NCBI GenBank assembly: GCA_014885115.2
Contig: WKLE02003169.1
Coordinates: 27,939-46,005 of the forward strand
Direction of reading: 5' to 3'
DNA length: 18,067 bases
Source: Asterionellopsis glacialis
Taxonomy: Eukaryota; Bacillariophyta; Plagiogrammaphyceae; Rhaphoneidales; Asterionellopsidaceae
Position numbers and translations under genes: made by a program. This document shows, piece after piece, positions 8,435 to 17,640 of this stretch; positions within the stretch are counted from its first letter, which is position 1; the number at the start of each line of letters is the position of its first letter. The notes under the pieces are model-generated. The model was not told the DNA's origin and ran no database searches. It saw only the letters and a program-made list of their open reading frames with translations.

Positions 8435-8823
8435 TTAAACAGGTGTGGTGTGCACAGTTGGAACTCCAGGATTGGATGCATACTCATCAATCATTTTAAT
8501 TTCTGCTAATCATACAGTAATACTGATGCAAGTTTCATAGACTCCCCCAACATGGAAGAAGTTCAATTTTTTGTCAATACAGTCCCAGTTCTGGGAGCCG
8601 TAGTTCTAGGTCTAGATTAACTAAGCATGATGTCCTCTACTCACTTGTTTTGCTTTAATTTAAAATGGACTAGCACAATAATATTTGAACCTGAATTAGC
8701 AAAATTGTGGTCAATTTGATTTACCAATTTATTTTGTAGTGCAAGAGCAAACTCTAACTTCAGATTACCACATGGTGTTTGCATGGTGGTTATTAGAACT
8801 CTCTCAGAGATCTGGACCTGCAT
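8435..8823 (-). pseudogene. Protein-like minus-strand relic of unknown family
   Basis: Two pieces read like protein on the minus strand. The first (8823-8641) contains LKLEFALALQNKLVNQIDHN and is preceded by an intron-acceptor-like TTTCTTTCATGCAG ending at 8818. It ends at a stop that overlaps a GTGAGT donor-like word. The second (about 8588-8435, another frame) contains NWDCIDKKLNFFHVGG, then a TGA, then AEIKMIDEYASNPGVPTVHT, and ends in TAA. It could be two exons with one inactivating stop or a decayed transposon fragment. I do not recognise the family. Confidence 0.3.
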
Positions 8824-9253
8824 GAAAGAAATTTATTGAAAATGGAACTTGAAAGAAATTTTATGCTGAGATTCTAAGAATTGATTTATTTTGTACATGT
8901 TCCCATGCATAATATACCATCTTAAAGTATGCAAGAATACGGATTAAAAAGAATAGAGAGGATGCATATGTACCACTCTAAAGAATGAACAAAAAAGAAG
9001 CACAGTATATGCTTAAACAGTACTAGCCTAATAATGTACATATTATTTTGATTATTTATACCAAGAAATAAACAATCAACAGTGGAAAATATATGCATAG
9101 AGTTGTCTGTGCAGAGGATTCTTTACAAATGAACTAGGGTTTACTCTCTAATAGCAGTATTTCATTATAGTACTCCTGATACTTTTACCTTATTCCTGAT
9201 TTTGATTTCCAATTGGATCCTCATGATTGCTTTGTTATAGTGTTTCAAGTAGA
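8824..9253. other. AT-rich spacer
   Basis: No coding frame, repeat or motif that I can support on either strand. Confidence 0.5.
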
Positions 9254-9379
9254 ATGAGAGGCCCAAACCTAGTCAAATTGCTTAGGGCATACCTTTTCTT
9301 GTAATCCCCTAAATAAATGAGAGGCCCAAACCTAGTCAAATTGCTTGGGGCATACCTTTTCTTATAATCCCCTAAGTAT
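9254..9379. repeat. Tandem duplication, two 63-bp units
   Basis: Unit 1 is 9254-9316 and unit 2 is 9317-9379. They differ at about four positions, mostly A/G changes, so the duplication is recent. Each unit contains AGGGCATACC and then ATCCCCTAA, so its 3' half can fold on itself through a short AGGG/CCCT stem. The function is unknown. Confidence 0.9.
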
Positions 9380-9776
9380 CACAGTGATCATGTTGTACTG
9401 TGGCTCTATGAACAAATGGTGGTGGTCAATTTTTTTCATATGTTAAGGAGAATACACAAATGTTACCAAAATTGTTGTTTTATACTGTTATCCGTACTAT
9501 GTATCAAGCCCAAACCAAGCCCATTTTCTAGAGGAGATGACAATGTTGGTATACCAACTAGAACAAACAAGATTTTTATAGGAATAACCCTTTTGTCTGA
9601 TGTCAATGGGATAATATAATACAAAAATAGATAGAAATAAGAAAATTTTATAATTGTTTTAAGGCTACTTGAAACATTGTTAAGTCCAAGAAATAGGGGA
9701 GTAAATATGTGCACTGATTATTTGTACTTTAGATAGGAAGGTATGAATTCTTGTTGGAATTCTAGCCAATGCTTCA
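9380..9776. other. AT-rich spacer
   Basis: Overlapping short frames occur on both strands (9416-9619 plus, 9463-9714 minus). They are hydrophobic and low complexity, without family motifs. I see no gene here. Confidence 0.45.
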
Positions 9777-9830
9777 TATTGTATTGGTTTCTGGTATGAC
9801 TAGTATTGTATTGGTTTCTGATATGACAGA
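9777..9830. repeat. Tandem duplication, two 27-bp units
   Basis: The unit TATTGTATTGGTTTCTG plus ten more bases occurs at 9777-9803 and again at 9804-9830 with only one or two differences. Confidence 0.85.
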
Positions 9831-10021
9831 TAAAGCTACAAAAAAGAAATTGTTAGTTTTTGCAGTTGTTGGATTGACTGAAATTTAACATGCATGTGTA
9901 CATATTAATATAGCAGCCTTATCAGGAAAATGGACCATATTATTTTTGGCTACAGTTGCACCATCAACCCCCCCCCTATTTCTTCTTTGTGTAATTATTT
10001 AACTTAATGAGTACTAATAGT

Positions 10022-10098
10022 TGTAGCTGTAGCTGTAGCTGTAGCTGTAGCTGTAGCTGTAGCTGTAGCTGTAGCTGTAGCTGTAGCTGTAGCTGTAG
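10022..10098. repeat. TGTAGC hexanucleotide microsatellite
   Basis: Twelve perfect TGTAGC units plus five bases of a thirteenth. In the frame opened by the ATG at 10007 it would encode alternating Ser-Cys, and on the other strand Ala-Thr. A frame continues to 10351 and runs into the inverted-repeat element starting at 10183. This argues that the long frame is a by-product of the repeat, not a gene. Confidence 0.95.
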
Positions 10099-10182
10099 GT
10101 GGGACTACTGGGGGGGAAGGACCACAAAAATTGGCACAACTATCAATAGTATTAAAAAAGAACCAGTTCCTAGCAACCCATA

Positions 10183-10784
10183 CCATCTGTCTGGAAATTA
10201 TTGTGCACTTTTGGGGGGGAATTCATTTTCACGACCCCCCAGACCTCCATATATTGATGGAAAGCTCATGACCTCTAGATTCAGGTTATTGCCAGCAACA
10301 AGACCAATTCCATGTTTGAACGTGAATGTGTATCAATGCAAACTTACTTAGATTAAAATGAAAATAAATAAAACATTTTGATATGTAACAGCTTTTGTGA
10401 AACTGTGAAAATTATCCCGGTGAAAATGATAGGAATAAAATAATATTTAAAAACTGTTAAATTTGATTATAAGTAAGAAAAAGAAATGTACTACTCCAAA
10501 TATTTTTTAGTGCTGAGTGATATTTACATGTGAACATACCGTCATATATATAACATACATGACAACTCATGACTATCAAAAATTAGAACAAGAGCCGTTG
10601 AAAATGAAAAGCCATCAATGATGACAAATTTGTTAATGCTTTGATGGCAACCAGTTTGGGTGCAACCATAATAAACTTGATGGACTAAGGTTCTATCCAA
10701 ACAGATTTTTGATTTGATCCTGCTCATGGTCACTGTAAAAGTGTTAACAACAAAAAAAGTACACTATAATTTCCAGACAGATGG
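10183..10784. mobile_element. Candidate 602-bp MITE with 30-bp terminal inverted repeats and TA flanks
   Basis: The left end (10183-10212) begins CCATCTGTCTGGAAATTAT. The right end (10755-10784) is its reverse complement, with 28 of 30 positions matching. Both ends are flanked directly by TA (10181-10182 and 10785-10786), as expected for target-site duplications of the Tc1/mariner superfamily. The interior has no transposase, contains homopolymer G and C runs, and has a small hairpin GCCATCAA/TTGATGGC at 10611-10648. The size and structure fit a non-autonomous element moved by a mariner-type enzyme. No second copy is in the window, so mobility is inferred from the ends alone. Confidence 0.65.
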
Positions 10785-10786
10785 TA

Positions 10787-11643
10787 GGAAAACTAGATAT
10801 CTACATTTATAAGTTAATAAAATGTTTACAAAAAAGTTTGTTTTATTAGTAGGTCCTAGCATGATTTTGGCACAGTTTGCAGGTTTAACATGACTTACTC
10901 AATTTTCTGAATAAGTTTACTACATTTCCTTTCAATGACATTTTTAACATCAAATTAAAATAATATGATAATAATAAAGCTTTCTATTGCAACTTGTTGC
11001 CAATGTCATCTTTCTTCAAATCTTCCATTAAAATAATTGGGGGATGCAACATTGTCATTATCTAAAAATTGATGGTATATGCTTGTCCATTAATAGAATT
11101 GGTCATTGTGTTTGTTTACCAAAATGAACCACCTCTTTGAGGAGGTCAAAAGAAGAATCCACTATATATTTTGGGATAAATGATACCCTTTTCTACAGTT
11201 CTTATTTCACATGACAGTTCTGAGTGAGATAAGGAGTACAATAGAAATATTAGAAAGGTTATTGTTTGCTTTAGCCTTAGTTGAGACTCATGTGTAGCTA
11301 ACACTTAGATATCTAAATAACTTTGTTAATTTGGTGATTTGCTTTTATATTATGTATGAATGCAAGACAAGAATAAAAAGCTTCCAACAATTAGATAGTA
11401 TATACTGGTGCAATCATGTACTAGAAACTGCATATAGTAGAAACACAGGAGGAGACAGAAGTTGATACTTCCATTCAACTACTCCTGTTTTCAACATTGT
11501 CAAATAACCATAAGAACCATTGCATATAATCTTATGGAGCTTCCATAAAATTTCATTCCTTATAAGGTAAAATATTACACTCCCCTAGTGAAAGCAATGT
11601 TTTTTAGTACACACATAAAATATTCATTTTTATTTATTTAATC
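10787..11643. other. AT-rich spacer upstream of the recombinase relic
   Basis: No convincing gene. A plus-strand frame between about 11120 and 11460 is open in 20-55 codon stretches separated by stops (for example MTVLSEIRSTIEILERLL). It could be a badly decayed upstream part of the recombinase, but the composition is too AT-rich to say. A short minus-strand frame containing KNVIERKCSKLIQ near 10900-10960 ends at a donor-like GTAAGT and is equally uncertain. Confidence 0.35.
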
Positions 11644-12962
11644 TCATACTACAATGAGCATTATGCTCCTGACCAAGTTTTGCTTGGTTCATTTGATCAG
11701 CATTACTGTACACTGATTGGATTTGGTGCATGGTTGGAATATCATTTTGCACACAATCCTGAAGTGAACAAATTTTGTTTTTGGTAAATAGGGCATCTAA
11801 TCAACTACGTAAAATCTCCAATGATGATGAATTCAATGTTGTAGATGATGATAAGAAAGGTACACATAGCATGAGAAAATTTGCTACTACAAAAGCTCGT
11901 GGATCTGGCTGCAGTAAAGATGACATGGATACTTGTGCAAGATAGAAAGGACATAAATGACACCAAGATGATCATGCAGCAGATGTCACCATTCCCTATT
12001 TGAATGCCAAAGTTGCAGCAGCTCTTTGTCAAGGAGGACCGTGCATGTATTATATTGCTGATAAATTAGGTATTACTGACAACTGGATTTTAGATTATGT
12101 CGTCCTCCATATTGGAGAGAAGTGTGAGAAACAAATTGCACTCATGCTTGGGAAAGCAATTCTATGAAAAATTATGGACAAGTCAGGAGTACATTTCTTC
12201 ATTCCAGAAGAAATTAGGAACCAAGTACAGAATATATATGGAGATGTGCAACATGCAGTAAGAATGTTCAAACTGGGCAGTAACCTGATTAGAAAGGTAG
12301 CCCTTGCTGTAGAAGAAGGCATGGCTTCAGAACTTTTAATAGATACTTTGTTTGAAGATGATAATGATGATGATGGAAATGAAAATAACAGTCAACATAA
12401 TAGACAAAGATTGAACATCAGGAAATTCAGTTCCCACGGTCTCAAGTCATGCATTTACAAACAAGAAAATAGAGATACAAAGATGCAATTGGAAAGAAGA
12501 GATGAGCAATTGCAGCAGCAGCTTAGATTTATGAATCAAAATTTACATTGTATGACATATGCACCTGGAAGACAAAACATAACAAATACAGAAACAACCA
12601 CTGGAGATGGAGAACAAAATAAAGAACAAGGGAAACAACAACTTGTAGCTGAGCTTGGAAAACTTCCACAAACATTACATGCACTTTGGCATGAATATGA
12701 GTTTGGGTCTCCTGGAAAGAAGCCAGCAAAAGAATTTACTGCAAGAGAAAGAGGAAGGAAGACTAAGCATACATACTACATGAGAAAATTCCTTTGGACT
12801 AGAGTTGCAGAAATGGTGAGAAGTGGAATGGATACAAATGATGCTTGTGATAGCATAAATAATGTGTACAAGCATTACCAAAGTGTTACAAAAATTTTGA
12901 AAGCATTACAGCAAGATGAGAGAAATGGTGGTCACCCAAATTTATGTATCCATCAAGTTTAA
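11644..12962 (+). pseudogene. Crypton-like tyrosine recombinase with GCR1_C-like domain, decayed
   Basis: The first piece (about 11644-11784) reads SFDQHYCTLIGFGAWLEYHF and stops. A frameshift near 11785 leads to NRASNQLRKISNDDEFN, then GTHSMRKFATTKARGSGCS, with the HxxR box of tyrosine recombinases at 11865-11876. Next comes a segment where the family expects RGRWK..R..D.Y. Here it has TAG at 11943-11945 and TGA at 11958-11960, then VTIPYLNAKVAAALCQGGPC. A further TGA is at 12165-12167. The open part 12174-12962 (262 codons) has an acidic linker, a Gln-rich coiled-coil-like stretch (about 95-125) and a domain from about 165 to 245 (ALWHEYEFGSPGKKPAKEF onward) that resembles GCR1_C, the DNA-binding domain fused to Crypton recombinases. 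Cryptons are DNA transposons that move by a tyrosine recombinase. The catalytic Tyr position appears to be His, and the upstream Arg box was not found. Confidence 0.7.
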
Positions 12963-13440
12963 AATAAAGAACATCTTATAAATTAATCATTGTTGATCAT
13001 AGAATGTCACTTATGTTACATACATAGTTTTTACTGACTGCTTAGTTTGATATATTATGTCCAGCATGTTGTGTGAAGCTTTGAATTGAATTAGATGATG
13101 TTCCATTTTCTTCTTCTGCTTTTGGCACACATAGCAGGAGTACAGTACTGGTACATGTAAGTTTTTAAGGTTTTTCTGAGTGAAGGATGGACTCTACATG
13201 TACGTACACATAAATAAGTTGTTTTTGCAGTCAATCAAAAAGAAGATATGCCCATGATGTGACCAATACGTACCTTTCCTTTCCAATGATAATCAAAGTA
13301 CTATAATTTGTGTTAATTTTTTGTGTATGCACAATTGTACTCTTGCTGGTATATGATGTGGCATTGTGTTCTTTTGTGTCAATTGATCAAGGCAGTATCA
13401 CCAAACCCTTCTCTTGGTTGCAGTTTTTTCCGTGTAAAAT
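12963..13440. other. Spacer between recombinase relic and first mariner relic
   Basis: This is AT-rich and non-coding as far as I can see. It should contain the right end of the Crypton-like element and the left end of the mariner-like element. I found no inverted repeat pair that marks either. Confidence 0.4.
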
Positions 13441-15509
13441 TTGTACTCAATGCAACGCCGCTATTTTCAACATCAAATTCAGTTGATGATGGTCAAAACC
13501 CATAAAAAATCACACCAAACCAGTCCACTGACCATGTGGCCAAAAAGAAGACAAAGAGCCCTTGACCAGCTTAAAGTTGCATGCAAAGGGTGCCATGACC
13601 AGTACTCATTTAAGGAGGTATTGTACAGAGTGCTTACAGAGCTTTTTTTGCACAGAATGCAGGTTTTTGGTTTTGTATCTTACCCATCATTGGCAAAGAT
13701 GATGATGTTTGTGCATGTTTAGGGGTTGATTGGTATCAGTTGTGTCCTGTTCTCCACTTTTTAGGTTTAGTTGGCCATGATGTTACTTCAGTTGTCAAGA
13801 ATTGCTTCGTTATTCAGGACCAGTGTGATGAATTGCTGTAGAGTGTACAGAAGTATGTTAGGTGTCAGATCACACATTGTAGAGGAAAGATTGGTAGCAG
13901 AACAGCATACTGCTTTTCAATTGGGGAACCCAAATTTTGGAATCCAAGGCAACAAGAGCAGAAAGGAGGAGGAGCCAGTGTGTGGTTGAACACATCAAGC
14001 AAGGTAAGAAAGTTGAAAGTTGATTTTGGCAATGCAGCAAGAAAAATCCTACAACAGAGAAACTATGAAAGAATTACAAACAAGGCAAACAACACTACAA
14101 ATACAAATAATGAAGAGAGAAAAGGTGCTGAAGACAATGGTGGACAGACAGAAGAAATCATAGACATGGTGAACAATGATTCAAATGCAAAAATAGAGTA
14201 TGCCCATCCCTTGACAGACAACCTAGACTTTCACAAACTGATGCAAAGGTAATTATAATTCATTCCAAAGTGAATGCTGATGAAAGAGCCCAGCATTTTG
14301 CACTTTCAACTGCATTGCTTTGGGGATGGAATGATACCTACAACACATACAAGAGTAGATCATTCATTGCTAACACTGCTTGTAAACAGGTTAATTATGA
14401 CATGGGGTACTGTAGAAAATTAGCTGCTACACAACCTAAAGTTTGGCATGCCAGACTAAACAATTTTGTCAATGATGGTGAGGTTACTGACCCATTATCC
14501 CCTTCTAACTCTGGCAGTAAAAAGCATGTGGAACTCATCAAAAAAGAACATGAAGGTTACTTGCATGAATTGTTCAGATACAGCCAGTCAATGTAGGGAC
14601 CACTTGCATCATTTTCAGAATTAGTAGACATCATGAATGAGAAGAGTGCATCAACCAGAGAGCAAAGGCCCACATTATCTTTATCACAATGGCAACTGCA
14701 GAGATGGTTCTAAGAGCAAGGTGAACAAAAGAAGAGCTCCATAGCAAAACCATTGCTTAAGGATGAACATAAACAACAAAGAGTAGTTTGGGCAAGGTGA
14801 GTTGTAAGTTTTTGACTATGCACTAGTCATGCCTAACATTTTTGATTGCTATGATCACTAACTAGCTTTTTGTTTTCTAAAGACAACATTTTGACAAATA
14901 CATTGATGAAACATGTCCAATTGTATTTCTAGATGAGAAATGGTTTTATACAACATCCAGATGGCATGCGATGAAGGTTTTACCAAAGACTGTACATGAA
15001 CCAAGGGAGCCAAAGTACAGGAAACCAAAGATGCGTTCTTGTCATTATCCAGTGAAGATGATGTATTTGGGAGTAGTTGCAAAGTGATGCCAAAACTATC
15101 TACATAGACACCCTGAAAGAGTATATTATTGAGATCATTTGGCAAGTACCAAGGTCTCCAGAGACTAACATGCTTGACTTGGGTATTTGGATGTCAATAC
15201 AAGCCAAGGTGGAGAAGATGCACCACATGAAGCAATGCTATCATGATGCATTGGCAAAGAGTGTGGAGACTGCATGGGAAAGCTACCTTGATAAAGGTGC
15301 TTGATAGACTGAGGGTCATGCTTACCTGCATTGTTGATGACCATGGTGGAAATGAAAAGGTGGAAGACAAACATGGAGTGCTGTACTGAGATGCAACAAT
15401 TGAGGACTTAACAAATGAGGATGAGGATGAACAAAATGAATATATAATTGATATCACAGCTGATATAGATGATGATTATTATTTAGGTAGTGTAGCATCC
15501 TTAGATTAA
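13441..15509 (+). pseudogene. Mariner-type DDE transposase 1, decayed, plant-MLE-like motifs
   Basis: Pieces run in order along the plus strand. A basic start contains TMWPKRRQRALDQLKVACKG. From 13767 to 14252 one frame, broken only by TAG at 13839-13841, contains KFWNPRQQEQKGGGASVWLN and FGNAARKILQQRNYERI. From 14270 the frame ALSTALLWGWNDTYN leads to a helix-turn-helix region, LSLSQWQLQRWF, with stops at 14594-14596 and 14711-14713. A GTGAGT...CTAAAG intron follows (14797-14882). The next exon carries the first catalytic block VFLDEKWFYTTS (Asp at 14932-14934) and then MMYLGVVAK and a stop. The third block is IIWQVPRSPETNMLDLGIWM (Asp at 15176-15178). The end restores with RLRVMLTCIVDDHGGNEK and an acidic tail ending TAA at 15507-15509. 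VDEKWFY and SPDxNxLDLGxxxxIQ are hallmarks of plant-type mariner-like elements. The block with the second Asp is deleted near 15080-15095. Confidence 0.8.
14797..14882 (+). other. 86-bp spliceosomal intron in transposase 1
   Basis: The donor is GTGAGT and the acceptor TTTTCTAAAG, with a branch-like CACTAAC at about 14856-14862. Removing it joins VVWA-R to QHFDKYIDET in frame, split inside an Arg codon, exactly where the transposase fold should continue. This gives good support that it was a real intron. Confidence 0.8.
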
Positions 15510-15927
15510 AGTAAAACCCAGTCAACAACATCAACAATGTCTTCTTCTTTTTGTTCTTCAAAATGTGAGCATTTCTATTTTTCCCCAGTATGTTTCTATG
15601 GAAAATCCTGCAACCTCTTGAAGTAATGTAACATTACTTAGAGGATTATGAAATTATGTACGAGCTCCAACTAGCACAGACTCTGACCCCCCCCCTCTTA
15701 GCTCTTGACAGATCTTGACTGATCTGAGCTCAAAATTCCTGGGACAAATTGGTCAGATGCTCCTTAAGTTTGGCAGGCTCAGATCTCCGTAAGACATGTT
15801 TTTTTTTGGAACGGCCAGCTTCATGTTCCGTGGAATTTTGTAGAATAGTGTAGAATTAATACTGTAAACAAGAAGAAAAAAATCAATTGACACAAACATC
15901 TATTTTTTCAGATTTTCATCTTATGCC
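15510..15927. other. Spacer between the two transposase relics, with an inverted repeat
   Basis: There is no gene. It contains a nine-C tract near 15687 and a 9-bp inverted repeat GATCTGAGC (15721-15729) / GCTCAGATC (15777-15785). A further GAGCTC word at 15662-15667 lies to the left. The block is likely to hold element ends, but I cannot define them. Confidence 0.4.
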
Positions 15928-17640
15928 ATGCATGGAACCATCACAATGACAACTTTTAGAGTCAGAGATTATGCGACTGTTGAGTATTTATGGCATGTTG
16001 GCCTACCTGATAGCAAGGGTGGTGTTGCATATGTGACTGGTGTCAATGAAACTGCTCGTAGCTGCACAGTAAAAAATATAATCAACAGGCAACATGAAGA
16101 GGTTGATTTTTGTCACATGTTTCACCAAAATCTTATGACCACTGCCAGATAGCAACAGAATGATGTTGTGACACGTCCTTCATTGCTAATGGCTTGTCCT
16201 AATCATCATGATGCATCGTCTTAGCATTTTGAGACACCAGCTCCGCCCCGCACATTTTCTGAAGCCAAAATTGAAGCACTTGGTAAGCCATCATGCTCTG
16301 ACTTGTTAATTGACTATTTGAGGCTAAAGGAGGCATCAAAACTGGCTCTGAGTCTCCTTTAGTGATGAATGTGTACAACAATAGGGACAGAGAGTTTGGT
16401 TGGTTGGGATTTGATGAGGCTTTGAGAATTAGAGAACTAAATTGTAAAATCAAATAAAAACTTACAAATGATGAACAACAAATTGTTTTTACCTTGAAAT
16501 GCATAATGACATTGTTACCCTGTTTGAATATGAATCAAATGGCTCCAATGAAGCAGCACCTTGCACATGCCTGGGGAAGAAATAAGAAGTATCTTAATAT
16601 CGTTGTGAATCAAACTGCAACAAAGCAAAATTTTGTTGCAAAAACAAAAATTAGAAGTGACAAAGGAACATCCATTTTCACAAGCCAGACGATGCAAAAG
16701 AATGTATTTGTGCCAGTCAACTATTACAAAAAAGTTATGAATTGAAAGAATACTAATCCTTTGGAGAAATTGGATGCACAAACACTCAAAGAAAATTACA
16801 AGTCACTTTCGGAAAATGAAAAGCAAGTCTATATAAATGGTGCCAATTAGGAATTGAACCGTGCTCCATTTCTAAGAGATGAGGTAGTGAAAGCTTGTCA
16901 ACCTGTGAAGTCACAGGTAGTGACAAGGGAACTGCAACGAACCCTAAGTTTTCTCTGAAAAAAATTGGAATGATATTAGATTTCCAGCTTGGATGAGATG
17001 GCCAGAAAGTATTCTTTGGAAAACAACAATTGTCAAGTAGTGGTGAGATACTAAGAACATGGTGCTGGTCCCCATCAGGATGTTGGATTGATGAATTATC
17101 TTGATAGTGAATTTGAATTATGCGAATGGATGTGTGTCCCTCAGCCTCTGCAATCACCAATCCTCAACACCAAGGATGCCTGTGTGTTTCCTGCAATGCC
17201 AAAAAGAGTTTCTGCAGAACAAGGACTAGCATTGGGTAGTCTTTCTGCAGAAAAAGACAAATTTTGGGAAATCATTACAATGGTTTGGAATGATTTCCCA
17301 CTTAATGTTGTCGCATGGTTGTACGTTGTACACAGCACATCCACAATTTGTCAATGCAGTGTATTCTTGTGAAGGATATGACAAACTCACCAAAGACGAA
17401 AAAGCCATGCATGTAGGTGCAAGGCAACACTTTGTTCCTATCTATGATGAGCTTGAAGGGGACGAAAACACTGGTTCTAGAGGCAAACCAGTGGGTGTTG
17501 TGTTGGCCGACTGCCTTGATGACATTGCACACGAAGTGTTAGAAAAAAGAAAACTCAGATATGAGCAACCTGTCGTGACAGATGTACCAGGTAGATCCTT
17601 CGGGTTTTTTGAACGGACAGGAATTGAGGTTTTTTTTTCA
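15928..17640 (+). pseudogene. Mariner-type DDE transposase 2, decayed, different lineage
   Basis: The N-terminal part, MTTFRVRDYATVEYLWHVGL and onward, is one frame with TAG at 16150-16152 and 16222-16224. A frame change near 16353 leads to a long second frame to 17372, with stops including TGA 16743-16745, TAG 16848-16850 and TAA 17052-17054. Landmarks are ELNRAPFLRDEVVKA (before the expected helix-turn-helix), HGAGPHQD (the second catalytic block, usually DNAGPH), and PQSPILNTKDACVFPAMPKR (third block, with the candidate Asp at 17175-17177). Near 17290 the frame shifts again and continues TAHPQFVNAVYSCEGYDKL and HFVPIYDELEGDENTG. The VFPxMxKRxS motif is one I associate with Tc1/mariner-superfamily transposases of diatoms and their relatives. 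The first block (DEKWF-like) is missing between about 16950 and 17050, so the enzyme is dead. It is clearly distinct from transposase 1. Confidence 0.7.

Noticed and set aside
9283..9376. TTAGGG and CCCTAA words resembling telomeric repeats
   Set aside because: They occur once per 63-bp unit and not in tandem, so they are not a telomere or an interstitial telomeric array.
9463..9714. 83-codon minus-strand frame in the AT-rich spacer
   Set aside because: Hydrophobic low-complexity translation with no motif and an overlapping plus-strand frame of similar quality.
15721..15785. 9-bp inverted repeat considered as a transposon end or terminator hairpin
   Set aside because: The arms are too short and the 47-bp loop too long. 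No matching copy was seen at the other side of either transposase relic, so no element boundary can be drawn from it.
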